Origin: Methylocystis hirsuta
GTDB taxonomy: Bacteria > Pseudomonadota > Alphaproteobacteria > Rhizobiales > Beijerinckiaceae
NCBI RefSeq assembly: GCF_003722355.1
Contig: NZ_QWDD01000001.1
Span: 3,401,001-3,465,000 of the forward strand
Length of the DNA: 64,000 nt
Direction of reading: 5' to 3'
Shown piece by piece: positions 27,543 through 36,018 of this stretch; position 1 is the first letter of the stretch; the number at the start of each line of letters is the position of its first letter. The notes below the pieces were generated by a model. That model saw only the letters and a program-made list of their open reading frames with translations, was not told the DNA's origin and did not search any database. The position numbers and the translations under genes are program-made.

Positions 27543-29186
27543 ATGATATCGCCTGGCTTTCAGCCGTCCGCCGACAGGAGCGATCGCGCGCTGCTTGCTT
27601 ATGCACAGCAGGAGCTGAGCGCGCCTGCCGAGGCGATTGCCGGCTATGCCGAAATTTTGCTGGACGAGGCCGAAAGGAACGGTCACGGGGAATTTCGTGA
27701 CGACCTCGAGAAAATCCACGCCGCCAGCCGTTCGCTGATTGATTTCATCACGTCGCTCGTGAGTCGGTCCCGCGCGCCGACGCGAGGCCCAAGCGAGGAT
27801 TCCGAGGACTATCGTCGCCTCTTGCGGCACAATCTGCGCACGCCCATCAACGCCATCAAGGGATATGGCGAGATGCTGCGCGAAGACGCAGCGGGCGTCG
27901 ATGGCGCGAAGGCGCTGGTCTCGGACCTCAATCGGCTTCTAGAGGAGGCGTCCCGTCTCCTTGAGCGTATCGATGGCCTGGTGAGTTTTTCCCTCCCCGA
28001 AACCGAGGCGTCGGCGAAGACCGCCGAAGTCGGCGCGGGACCCGTCTCCGCCATGGTCGCGCATCGATTCGTCGCTTCTGTCCAGCCGATCTCAGAAGGC
28101 GAAGCCGACAGTGTCGCCGTATTGCCGAGTCGCATCCTCGTGGTCGACGACAACGCGTCCAATCGCGAGCTTCTGAAGCGCCGTCTGGAACGACAGGGCC
28201 ACTCCGTCGCGCTGGCGGAAAATGGGTATTGCTCGCTGGAAATGTTGCGGCAGGCGCCCTTTGATCTCATCTTGCTCGATCTGCTGATGCCGGATATCAG
28301 CGGGTTCGACGTTCTTTCGATCCTCAAGTCTGATCCTGCCTTGAGAGACATTCCAGTCATCGTGATATCGGCCTTGAACGAGATCGACTCCATCGTCAGA
28401 TGCATCGAAGCGGGCGCCGACGATTATCTCGCGAAGCCTTTCGATCCGGTGCTTCTTCGCGCGCGCATCGGATCGTCACTGGAGAAAAAGCATCTCCGGG
28501 ACCGAGAGCGCGAGGCGCTCGAAGCGTTGTGCATCGAAAAAGAGCGCTCCGAGCAGCTTCTCCTCAATATTCTTCCGGCGCCGATTGTCGCGCGCCTGAA
28601 GAGCGGCGAAACGGTCATCGCGGATCATGTCAACGACGTCACGATTCTGTTTGCGGATTTCGTCGGCTTCACCGAACTCTCCTCCAGGCTGCCGGCTCCC
28701 GAACTTGTTGGCGTATTGGGACGCGTTTTCTCGGCGTTTGACGGGCTCGCGCTCAAATTTGGCGTCGAGAAGATCAAGACGATTGGCGACGCGTACATGG
28801 TCGCCTGTGGGCTCTTCGACAATCGGGACGATCACGCGCACGCCATCGCGGACATGGCGTTGGCGATGGCCGAAACCCTGGAAACTCTCAACGGTGCATT
28901 GCCTGCGCCGCTCGAGATCAGGATGGGCATGAACTCCGGCGACGTCGTCGCGGGCGTGATCGGCGCGCACAAGTTCATTTACGATATCTGGGGCGACGCG
29001 GTGAACGTCGCGAGCCGGCTGGAGTCGAACAGCCTGCCAGGCCGCATCCAGGTTTCACGATCGACCTATGAGCATCTGTGCAGGGACTTCATTTTGACCC
29101 CGCGTGACGGCCTCGAAATCAAGGGCAAGGGCGCCATGGAAGCCTTTTTTCTGACCGGGAGACGGCAAGGCGCAGCTTCCCGGTAA
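27543..29186 (+). CDS. Response regulator with class III adenylate/guanylate cyclase output
   Basis: A 547-residue soluble protein. Residues 15-75 and 90-150 are two DHp-like helical hairpins: the second has the histidine box RHNLRTPINAI (His96), while the first has Gln23 in that place (QELSAPAEAI). No HATPase domain follows. A receiver domain (about 197-315, Asp246 in LILLDLLMPDISG) leads through a coiled linker to a class III cyclase domain. Metal aspartates are in FADFVGFT (Asp372) and IGDAYMVA (Asp416), with YDIWGDAVNVASR as the transition-state region. It likely makes cAMP in response to the upstream kinase. Ribosome site AGGAAA precedes the ATG. Confidence 0.9.
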   Translation: MISPGFQPSADRSDRALLAYAQQELSAPAEAIAGYAEILLDEAERNGHGEFRDDLEKIHAASRSLIDFITSLVSRSRAPTRGPSEDSEDYRRLLRHNLRTPINAIKGYGEMLREDAAGVDGAKALVSDLNRLLEEASRLLERIDGLVSFSLPETEASAKTAEVGAGPVSAMVAHRFVASVQPISEGEADSVAVLPSRILVVDDNASNRELLKRRLERQGHSVALAENGYCSLEMLRQAPFDLILLDLLMPDISGFDVLSILKSDPALRDIPVIVISALNEIDSIVRCIEAGADDYLAKPFDPVLLRARIGSSLEKKHLRDREREALEALCIEKERSEQLLLNILPAPIVARLKSGETVIADHVNDVTILFADFVGFTELSSRLPAPELVGVLGRVFSAFDGLALKFGVEKIKTIGDAYMVACGLFDNRDDHAHAIADMALAMAETLETLNGALPAPLEIRMGMNSGDVVAGVIGAHKFIYDIWGDAVNVASRLESNSLPGRIQVSRSTYEHLCRDFILTPRDGLEIKGKGAMEAFFLTGRRQGAASR

Positions 29187-29270
29187 ATAGGTTCCGCGCC
29201 AAATCGCGACTATCACTTTGACGTAGTCACGTCGCGATGTTGTATTGCTCCCGCATAAGGAGCAGTCGAC

Positions 29271-29734
29271 ATGGCCGCCGATCTTTCCAACCCGATCTTT
29301 CATGACGAAACCGCCGCTCGCGAGTGGGTGGAGGCGCGGGTTTGGCCGAACGGCCCGGTTTGTCCGCATTGCAAGGAACAGAACCGCGCCACGTTGATGC
29401 AAGGCAAGACGACCCGCGCCGGCCTCTATCAGTGCAACGCTTGCCGCCAGCCGTTCACAGTCACAGTCGGGACGCTCTATGAGCGCTCGAAAGTGCCGCT
29501 GCATACATGGCTCGCCGTCACGTTCCTTATGATGTCTTCAAAGAACGGCATGTCCGCCCTTCAAATCAGCCACATGATCGGCCGCCCGTACAAGACGGTC
29601 TGGTTTCTCTGCCATCGCATTCGCGAGAGCATCCGCGATAACGCCGCGACGCCGTTGCGGCCCGAACTCGCCAGTTGAAGCGGACGAAACCTTCATCGGC
29701 GGGAAGGCGAAGAACCGCGCCTTCAAAGAGCTTG
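29271..29734 (+). pseudogene. IS1595/ISXO2-like transposase, frameshifted and truncated
   Basis: The frame from 29271 encodes the zinc-ribbon (CPHCKEQN...CNACRQPF) and helix-turn-helix part (SALQISHMIGRPYKTVWF) of an IS1595-family transposase, then stops at 29678. The next catalytic piece, VEADETFIGGKAKN, continues in the +1 frame from 29674, so there is a frameshift. The reading frame is then cut at 29734 by the left end of the IS21-type element. It is inactive. Confidence 0.85.
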
Positions 29735-29853
29735 TGTACGCGGCGGCGCAATAATCGGCCAGTGAGCGGCGCATATTGCGGCCGCGTGGCGGCGTAAAAC
29801 CCGGCCAGATTTAGGCTGACTTCCCGAACATTGATTCGGGAGGGCGGCCGGGG

Positions 29854-31353
29854 ATGTTTGCGGTGGAGATTTACGCGGCGGTTCGACGCTTTGTTTTCAT
29901 TGAGGGCAATAGCCGGCGTGAAGCGGCGCGGGTGTTTGGACTGAGCCGGGACACGGTGGCGAAGATGTGCCGCTATTCGGCGCCGCCGGGTTACGTGCGC
30001 ACCAAGGCTCCGGAGCGGCCAAAGCTGGGGCCGTTGCTTCCGGTGATCGACGCCATCCTGGACACCGACAAGATGGCGCCGCCGAAGCAGCGGCATACGG
30101 CGAAGCGGATTTTCGAACGGCTGCGGGATGAGCACGGCTTTGCCGGCGGCTACACGGTGGTGAAGGATTATGTGCGGCTGGCGCGCTCGCGCTCGCGCGA
30201 GGTGTTCGTGCCGCTCGCGCATCCGCCGGGTCATGCGCAGGTCGATTTTGGCGAATGCGTCGGCGTCATCGGCGGCGTGCGGATGAAGCTGCATGTGTTC
30301 TGCTTCGACCTGCCGCAGTCGGACGCCTGCTTCATCAAGGCCTATGCGGCGGAGACGACGGAGGCCTTTCTTGATGGCCATGTCTCGGCCTTCGCGTTCT
30401 TTGGCGGCGTTCCGCTGTCGATCCTCTACGACAATCTCAAGATCGCCGTGGCGAAGATACTGGGCGGCGGCGAACGGCGGCGCACGCAAGCCTTTACCGA
30501 ACTCGTCAGCCACTTTTTGTTCGACGATCGCTTTGGTCGTCCGGGCAAGGGCAACGACAAGGGGAAAGTAGAAGGACTGGTAAAATATTCGCGGGCCAAT
30601 TTTTTGACGCCCGTTCCGCATGCGCCGTCCCTCGAAGCGCTCAACGCCAGGCTCGCGGAGCGCTGCCGTGCTCGCCAGAACGAGCGCGCCGGCCGGCATG
30701 AGCAGACGATCGGCGAGAGGCTAGTCGCTGACATGGCCGCCTTTCGAGAACTTCCCGCCACGCCGTTCGAGGCTTGCCACAAGGTCGCGACAAAGGTCTC
30801 GTCCCTGTCGCTCGTCCGCTATCGCACGAACGATTATTCGGTTCCCACAAAGTATGGCTTTCGCGACGTGCTGGCGAAAGGCTTCGTCGACGAGGTCGCC
30901 ATTTTCTGCGACGGCGCCCTGATCGCCCGTCATGCGCGCAGCTACGCCCGCGACGATTTTATTTTTGAGCCGCGTCATTATCTGGCGCTGCTCGAACAAA
31001 AGCCCGGCGCGCTCGATCAGGCGGCGCCCTTGCAGGGCTGGACGCTGCCGGAGACGCTCGCGCATCTGCGCCGACTTCTGGAAACGCGCATGGGCAAGCG
31101 CGGCAAACGCGAGTTCATTCAGGTGCTGCGGCTGACGGAAGTGTTTCCCGAAGCCGTCGTCATCGGCGCGGCGCTCGACGCCATAAGGCTGGGCGCCATC
31201 GGTTTCGACGCAGTCAAACAACTCGTCATCGCAAGAACTGAGAACAGGCCCGCGCATCTCGATCTTTCCGCCTATCCCTACCTGCCGTCACTGAACGTCA
31301 AGACGACATCGCCCGCCGATTATCTCGCGCTCGTTTCCAGGGAGGCGGCATGA
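29854..31353 (+). CDS. istA: IS21-family transposase IstA
   Basis: A 499-residue DDE transposase. The N-terminal helix-turn-helix is in EGNSRREAARVFGLSRDTV. The catalytic triad is visible as Asp131 (AQVDFGE), Asp193 (LYDNLK) and Glu240 (KGKVEGLVKY). It overlaps istB by 4 bases (ATGA). Length is typical and no disruption is seen. Confidence 0.95.
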   Translation: MFAVEIYAAVRRFVFIEGNSRREAARVFGLSRDTVAKMCRYSAPPGYVRTKAPERPKLGPLLPVIDAILDTDKMAPPKQRHTAKRIFERLRDEHGFAGGYTVVKDYVRLARSRSREVFVPLAHPPGHAQVDFGECVGVIGGVRMKLHVFCFDLPQSDACFIKAYAAETTEAFLDGHVSAFAFFGGVPLSILYDNLKIAVAKILGGGERRRTQAFTELVSHFLFDDRFGRPGKGNDKGKVEGLVKYSRANFLTPVPHAPSLEALNARLAERCRARQNERAGRHEQTIGERLVADMAAFRELPATPFEACHKVATKVSSLSLVRYRTNDYSVPTKYGFRDVLAKGFVDEVAIFCDGALIARHARSYARDDFIFEPRHYLALLEQKPGALDQAAPLQGWTLPETLAHLRRLLETRMGKRGKREFIQVLRLTEVFPEAVVIGAALDAIRLGAIGFDAVKQLVIARTENRPAHLDLSAYPYLPSLNVKTTSPADYLALVSREAA

Positions 31354-32189
31354 CCACGTCCGCCTCTGCCGATATCCCTGCGCCGCCGCGGGTTTTGCTC
31401 GGCCATCATCTGCGGCAGCTCAAATTGCCGACGATCCTGCGGGAATACGAGAAGGTCGCCGCCGAGGCGGCGCGCGAAGGTCAGGATCACGTCCGATACC
31501 TTCTACGCCTCGTCGAACTCGAACTCATCGACCGCGAACGACGCATGGTCGAGCGGCGTATCCGCGCCGCGCGCTTCCCGGCGGTGAAAAGCTTCGACAC
31601 ATTCGACTTCGCCGCGATCCCATCGCTCAACAAACCGCTCGTTCTCGAACTCGCCCGTTGCGAATATGTCGTCGCCCGCGACAACATCATCGCTCTCGGC
31701 AACAGCGGCACGGGCAAGACGCACGTCTGTCTGGCGCTCGGTCTCGCCGCCTGCCAGCGCGGGCTTTCCGTCGCCTTCACAACGGCGGCGGGGCTCGTTC
31801 ATCAGCTGATGGAGGCGCGCGACGAAAAGCGCCTGCTCAGGCTTCAGGCGCAGCTTTCCGCCGTCAAGCTGCTCATCGTCGACGAACTCGGCTATGTGCC
31901 GCTGTCACAGACTGGCGCGGAACTCCTCTTTGAGGTGTTCAGTCAGCGTCATGAACGTGGCTCGACGATCGTCACATCCAATCTGCCGTTCGACGAATGG
32001 ACGGGCGTCTTTGGCAATCAGCGTCTCACTGGCGCACTGCTCGATCGCCTCACCCATCACGTCCACATTCTAGAAATGAACGGTGAAAGCTACCGGCTCA
32101 AGCAATCCAGGGCGCGGCGTCGCAAAGAACTTCAGCCAGCCCCTCAGCCGCTTATCGATCCAGAAACCGGCGAAATGGTCCCGTCGTAG
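31350..32189 (+). CDS. istB: IS21-family ATPase helper IstB
   Basis: A 279-residue AAA+ protein that assembles on target DNA and recruits the transposase. Walker A is GNSGTGKTH and Walker B is LLIVDELGY; TIVTSNLPFDEW is the sensor region. Translationally coupled to istA. The slightly extended C-terminus (PLIDPETGEMVPS) is ordinary. Confidence 0.95.
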   Translation: MTTSASADIPAPPRVLLGHHLRQLKLPTILREYEKVAAEAAREGQDHVRYLLRLVELELIDRERRMVERRIRAARFPAVKSFDTFDFAAIPSLNKPLVLELARCEYVVARDNIIALGNSGTGKTHVCLALGLAACQRGLSVAFTTAAGLVHQLMEARDEKRLLRLQAQLSAVKLLIVDELGYVPLSQTGAELLFEVFSQRHERGSTIVTSNLPFDEWTGVFGNQRLTGALLDRLTHHVHILEMNGESYRLKQSRARRRKELQPAPQPLIDPETGEMVPS

Positions 32190-32206
32190 CCCAAAACTTT
32201 TTCCGC

Positions 32207-32252
32207 CGCCGACATGCAAAGGGCCCCGATCGGGGCCCTTTGCATGTCGGCG
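32207..32252. repeat. 46-bp perfect palindrome after istB
   Basis: A perfect inverted repeat centred on GATC at 32229/32230, starting CGCCGACATG and ending CATGTCGGCG, with no loop beyond the centre. It lies inside the IS21 element between istB and the right terminal repeat. It has no T tract. It could stop transcription leaving the element in either direction or be a protein-binding site. Confidence 0.85.
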
Positions 32253-32315
32253 TTCCCTCCCAACTGGCCTGGTTTTACGCCGCCCCGGTGGCAGGGATTC
32301 TCTCCGCCGTTGACA

Positions 32316-32574
32316 CTTGGCGCCTTGGTCGGACCGGTCCAAACCTTGTTCAAAGAACATGCGCCAGCCCAATTCAGAGCGAGCCTCGAAAGGGAGCTCA
32401 TCCTGCTTGTGACGGCGTATCTCCAAGCACATCTGTTGAAGCCCGAGCGCCCCAGCACGCCGGCGGCGATCACCAGACGCCATCAGAAATCGAAGAACGT
32501 TGCGTCGTAGACCGGTCGAACAGAACTGCGACTAACACCGAGCTTCCTTCCGAATGACTCGCGGTCCCCAATAT
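32316..32574. other. Right flank of the IS21 element
   Basis: If the element and one CTTG copy are removed, the transposase fragment frame on the left runs on through this flank to a stop at about 32510 (GALVGPVQTLFKEHAPAQF and beyond). That extension is not recognisable as IS1595 sequence. The flank may be another decayed gene joined earlier to the transposase fragment. Confidence 0.4.
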
Positions 32575-33381
32575 TCAGAAACGGATGACGAGCTTGCCGA
32601 AGTGACGGCCGCTCGCGAGTTCGTCGTAGGCGGCTTCCGCCTCGTCGAACGCGAAGCTTCTGTCGATGACCGGCTTGATTCGATGCGCGACGAGGAAGGC
32701 GTTCATCGCCTCGAACTGCTCGGCCGAACCGACATTGACGCCGTCGATGGTTCCGTTGATCTGCTGAAGGCGGATGAGGTTCGAGCGCGGACCGAAGCCA
32801 GTGAAGACGCCGATCTGGGCGATGCGCCCGCCGGCGGCAAGCGCGCGCAGCGAACGGTCGAACGTGTCCGGCCCGCCGAGTTCGAGGATGTGCGAGACGC
32901 CGAGCCCGTCGGTCAGCTTGCGCACCGCGACATCCCAGTCCGGCGTGGCGCGGTAGTTCACCGTCGCGAAGGCGCCGAGCGCCTCAGCGCGCTCGCGCTT
33001 CTCGTCGGAGGACGACAGCACGATGGTCCTCGCCCCCAAGGCGCTCGCAATCTGCAGTCCAAAGAGCGCAACGCCGCCAGTTCCCTGGACCAGAAGCGTG
33101 TCGCCGGCAGCGACGCGGCCGCGGACCACGAGCGCCTGCCAAGCGGTCAGGGCGGCGCACGGCAGGGTGGCGGCCTCTTCGACGCTTAGCTCGTCGGGAA
33201 TGCGCACCAGCGAGGCTTCGGGAACGGTAATCAGATCCGCAAGCACGCCATCGGCGTCGCCGCCGCCGAGAGCCGCGGGGCCATAGGCTTCGCGGTAGGG
33301 GCCGGCGATCCAATTCTGGTAGAAGATCGGCGCGACACGATCTCCGACGCGCCAGCGCGTCACGTTCTTGCCCATCGCCAC
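32575..33381 (-). CDS. Zinc-type alcohol dehydrogenase/quinone oxidoreductase, N-terminally truncated
   Basis: A 268-residue frame covering the Rossmann half of an MDR-superfamily oxidoreductase. It starts abruptly at GKNVTRWRVGDRVAP, a motif normally about 75-85 residues into the protein. The nucleotide-binding region is LVQGTGGVALFGLQIA. Upstream in frame there is a stop after unrelated codons, so the usual N-terminal part is missing. GTG at 33381 or ATG at 33375 are the only nearby starts. Probably a broken gene in the IS-disturbed zone. Confidence 0.75.
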   Translation of the reverse strand: MAMGKNVTRWRVGDRVAPIFYQNWIAGPYREAYGPAALGGGDADGVLADLITVPEASLVRIPDELSVEEAATLPCAALTAWQALVVRGRVAAGDTLLVQGTGGVALFGLQIASALGARTIVLSSSDEKRERAEALGAFATVNYRATPDWDVAVRKLTDGLGVSHILELGGPDTFDRSLRALAAGGRIAQIGVFTGFGPRSNLIRLQQINGTIDGVNVGSAEQFEAMNAFLVAHRIKPVIDRSFAFDEAEAAYDELASGRHFGKLVIRF

Positions 33382-33506
33382 GAGCCTCGAGCGCGATACG
33401 CGACCGCAAAGAACCCTCTCGGAACATAGAGCCCTTCAAATCAGTTTTCATCCTGGCGGGCGGCTTTGGCCGAACCCAGGAATTGAGATTTTGGAGCATG
33501 GAATCA

Positions 33507-33893
33507 ATGGATGCGTTAACCGAAAATGGCGGGGACCCCATTATCTGCGCCGACGAAGAATGCAGTGTCGGCGATGCTTCGAATCCACCGGCGCGGCCAG
33601 ATGGAAATTCCGTCGATCTAGAGCCGCCAACACGGGCGCGCTCCACGGTCGCCCAAGTAAAGGATTCGATGAGGGAGGCGATCGACAATATCGTGCAGTC
33701 GGGAACGACCGATCAAATGCGCGGCTATGCCAACGAGGCCATGGGCAAGACCAAGTTGAGCCTCGGGCTCGCCACGCAGTCGACCCATCTCACGCTCACC
33801 GGACTGGCGCAAATCGTCGTTGGCGAATTTCAAAAATCGATTGGCGAAGCGAAACTTGCCGAAGACGGGAAGGACATCTTTCCGGAACTGTGA
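33507..33893 (+). CDS. CsbD-like small stress-type protein
   Basis: A 128-residue hydrophilic protein with an unordered first half and a helical second half containing DQMRGYANEAMGKTKLSLGL. This resembles the DxxxGxxxEAxGK motif of CsbD-family proteins. The start at 33507 is preferred since GGAG lies about 10 bases upstream; 33498 is an alternative. Molecular function is unknown in the family. It opens a run of plus-strand membrane/stress genes. Confidence 0.55.
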   Translation: MDALTENGGDPIICADEECSVGDASNPPARPDGNSVDLEPPTRARSTVAQVKDSMREAIDNIVQSGTTDQMRGYANEAMGKTKLSLGLATQSTHLTLTGLAQIVVGEFQKSIGEAKLAEDGKDIFPEL

Positions 33894-34087
33894 AGACAGT
33901 TGCTCCCGGCAACAGGCGGATCGGCGCGTTCCAATGGAACATTGGCTCGCGCCGTTGAGTTACGTCTCCGCCAAATTGTCGCGCTTTCCCGGGGCTCAAC
34001 TTGCCGACGTAGACGGTCCAAGACCAGCCGCTGGAACCCTCGCTCGATCTCCAGAGAATCTCATCGTGGGCGCTCATTGGCATATTT

Positions 34088-35056
34088 GTGCTGATGCTCG
34101 CCGTCGCGATGAGCCTGGCTCAAACCCTGTTGGCGCCGCTCGTTTCGGCAGTCGTGCTCGCTTTCATGCTCGGCCCTTGGGTGACCGCCCTGCGAAAATG
34201 GGGCGTGCCGCCCGTCATCTTTGCAGCTGCGGTCGTGGTTGGCGCCTTACTGATTATTCATGCAGCGATTGTTCAGGGCTCGACGATTGCCGTCGACTGG
34301 GTTGGCCGCGCGCCCGAACTGTTGGCCTCATTCAGCGAAAAGCTGCGATCCGCGTTCGGCCCGGCGTTTTCGCTGGAGCGGCTGCAAAGCACATTCGCAC
34401 GAAGCGGGGGCGGCCCCTTCGACGCAGGGGCGGTCCTGCAGTCAACGATGAATTTTCTTACTCCGACCATCGGCGAGTTGATTGTATTTCTCGCGGCCTT
34501 GTTCTTCTCCTTGTCCGGACGAGATGAGCTGCGCCGCTACCTCGTCTTCGTCTTCGACGACAAGGAAACGCGCTTGCGCACGCTGCGGCTCCTGAACAAC
34601 ATCGAACGAGATCTCAAGAGCTATATGGCGGTGGTGGCCGCCATCAATCTCGTTCTGGCGCTGATCGTCACCGTGACCGCTTTTGCTGTCGGCCTTCCAA
34701 ATCCGCTGCTATGGGGCATCGTCGCCTTCGCTCTCGAATTCATCCCTTATGTCGGCCCGATAGCGATCTACGTCGCGTTGTTTCTGGTCGGCTTCGCCAC
34801 GTTCGGATCAATTTCGCACGCGCTTGTCGTCCCGCTGATTCTCCTCGTCGCAGATACGTTGGAGGCCAATGTCGTGACGCCGAGCGTCATCGGCAGCCGA
34901 CTGACTCTCAATCCCGGACTTGTCTTCCTGGGTCTCGTGTTCTGGACATGGCTCTGGGGGCCGGTCGGCGCGATTCTCGCGACGCCTCTGCTCATCGCCG
35001 GCGCAGTGACCTTCAGCCACGTGTTCCCTCAGCACGAAATTAATCTTCCAGAGTAG
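34088..35056 (+). CDS. AI-2E-type (PerM/TqsA superfamily) permease
   Basis: A 322-residue polytopic membrane protein. The C-terminal signature EFIPYVGPI followed by LEANVVTPSVIGSRLTLNP and GPVGAILATPLL is diagnostic of the AI-2E transporter superfamily, whose members export diverse substrates. In-frame sequence upstream of the first ATG (SSWALIGIFV) still looks like membrane helix, so the true start may be a non-ATG codon between 34005 and 34088. Confidence 0.85.
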   Translation: MLMLAVAMSLAQTLLAPLVSAVVLAFMLGPWVTALRKWGVPPVIFAAAVVVGALLIIHAAIVQGSTIAVDWVGRAPELLASFSEKLRSAFGPAFSLERLQSTFARSGGGPFDAGAVLQSTMNFLTPTIGELIVFLAALFFSLSGRDELRRYLVFVFDDKETRLRTLRLLNNIERDLKSYMAVVAAINLVLALIVTVTAFAVGLPNPLLWGIVAFALEFIPYVGPIAIYVALFLVGFATFGSISHALVVPLILLVADTLEANVVTPSVIGSRLTLNPGLVFLGLVFWTWLWGPVGAILATPLLIAGAVTFSHVFPQHEINLPE

Positions 35057-35146
35057 CGCGCGCCGCTTGGGACGCGGCGAGGAACAATCAACCGATCTGG
35101 AAGTTCAGTATTCGCCCAGCGGGCCAGCAACAGCGGAGAAGAGGGC

Positions 35147-35458
35147 ATGAGCATAACATCTCAAGTCACGAACAAGGTCCAGGAGGCGCAAGAAGCCGTC
35201 GCCAAAGCGTCGGCGAACGCCGCCGCGAAGGCGGCCTCGATGGCTGACGACGTCAGCGCAAAGGTCGATGAAACCATGGAGAGGGCTGAAGCGACAGTGG
35301 GCGAGCAGTCTCGGCAAATCGCAGAGAAGGCTAAGTCGACAGGCGAAGGGCTCAAGACAACGATCGAGGGCGTGGTGCGCGAACAGCCGGTGACGGCGTT
35401 GTTGCTTGCCGTTGCCGGAGGATTCCTCGTCGGGGCCATGTGGAAGGGCCGCAGCTAA
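35147..35458 (+). CDS. DUF883/ElaB-YqjD-like membrane-anchored protein
   Basis: A 103-residue protein with a long Ala/Glu-rich amphipathic helix (about 8-75) and one C-terminal membrane segment (VTALLLAVAGGFLVGAMW). This layout matches the ElaB/YqjD family, which tethers to the inner membrane and in E. coli can bind ribosomes in stationary phase. It precedes a holin-like membrane gene by 18 bases, the usual yqjD-yqjE type pairing. Confidence 0.8.
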   Translation: MSITSQVTNKVQEAQEAVAKASANAAAKAASMADDVSAKVDETMERAEATVGEQSRQIAEKAKSTGEGLKTTIEGVVREQPVTALLLAVAGGFLVGAMWKGRS

Positions 35459-35476
35459 TCTCGGGCGGGCAAGATC

Positions 35477-35974
35477 ATGATGCTGGATCCGATATTCCAA
35501 CGGGTTGACGAGAGTATCGCGAACGCGACGCGAGGCGCGTCGCGTCTCGCCGTCGTCGCGACCCTCGCGCTGCTCGCGCTCGGCTTCGCAACGGCCGCCG
35601 CCCACGCCTACGCCATGCGGACGTGGGGAGAGATCGCCGGCAACCTCGTCCTCGCCGGAGCTTTTCTCTTCGCGGCTCTCATCGTTTATCTCGCGACAAA
35701 GGACTCCGTCGCGCCGGAAACTCAAGCTCCAGCAGCCGAACTCGAACAGAACAGCTTTTCGCAGCTCCCCTTCGTTGATCAGCTGTTCAAACCGGACGGA
35801 AACCTGATGCGCTCGATCGGCTCCTCGATCGGCTCCATGGCGCCGGTCGCGGCGAAAGCAGTGGCCGAGCGCGTGGCGCCCAACCTCCATCTGATCATCG
35901 GCGCCGCCGTCGGACTGATGATTGCGTCAAAAATCTCAGAAAAGCTTGACAGTACGAAGTCTCCGGAAGCGTAA
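35477..35974 (+). CDS. Small membrane protein (YqjE/holin-superfamily-like)
   Basis: A 165-residue protein with two membrane segments near the N-terminus (LAVVATLALLALGFATAAA and LVLAGAFLFAALIVYLA) and a third weak one near the C-terminus (LHLIIGAAVGLMIA). It forms a likely operon with the DUF883-like gene upstream. The family call rests on topology and context; the sequence itself has no decisive motif. Confidence 0.6.
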   Translation: MMLDPIFQRVDESIANATRGASRLAVVATLALLALGFATAAAHAYAMRTWGEIAGNLVLAGAFLFAALIVYLATKDSVAPETQAPAAELEQNSFSQLPFVDQLFKPDGNLMRSIGSSIGSMAPVAAKAVAERVAPNLHLIIGAAVGLMIASKISEKLDSTKSPEA

Positions 35975-36018
35975 TCAGCGGGCGAGCGTTCAGCCGCCCG
36001 CGAGCGTACGAGGTTTGC

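Larger units (their letters stand above)
29735..32315 (+). mobile_element. IS21-family insertion sequence (complete)
   Basis: A 2581-bp element bounded by TGT...ACA ends. The left end TGTACGCGGCGG and the complement of the right end TGTCAACGGCGG are similar. A second inverted pair lies inside (GGCGGCGTAAAACC near 29788 and its near-complement near 32270-32284), matching the multiple terminal repeats of IS21 elements. CTTG occurs on both sides (29731-29734 and 32316-32319) as a 4-bp target duplication. It carries istA and istB, both intact, so it may be active. Confidence 0.85.
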
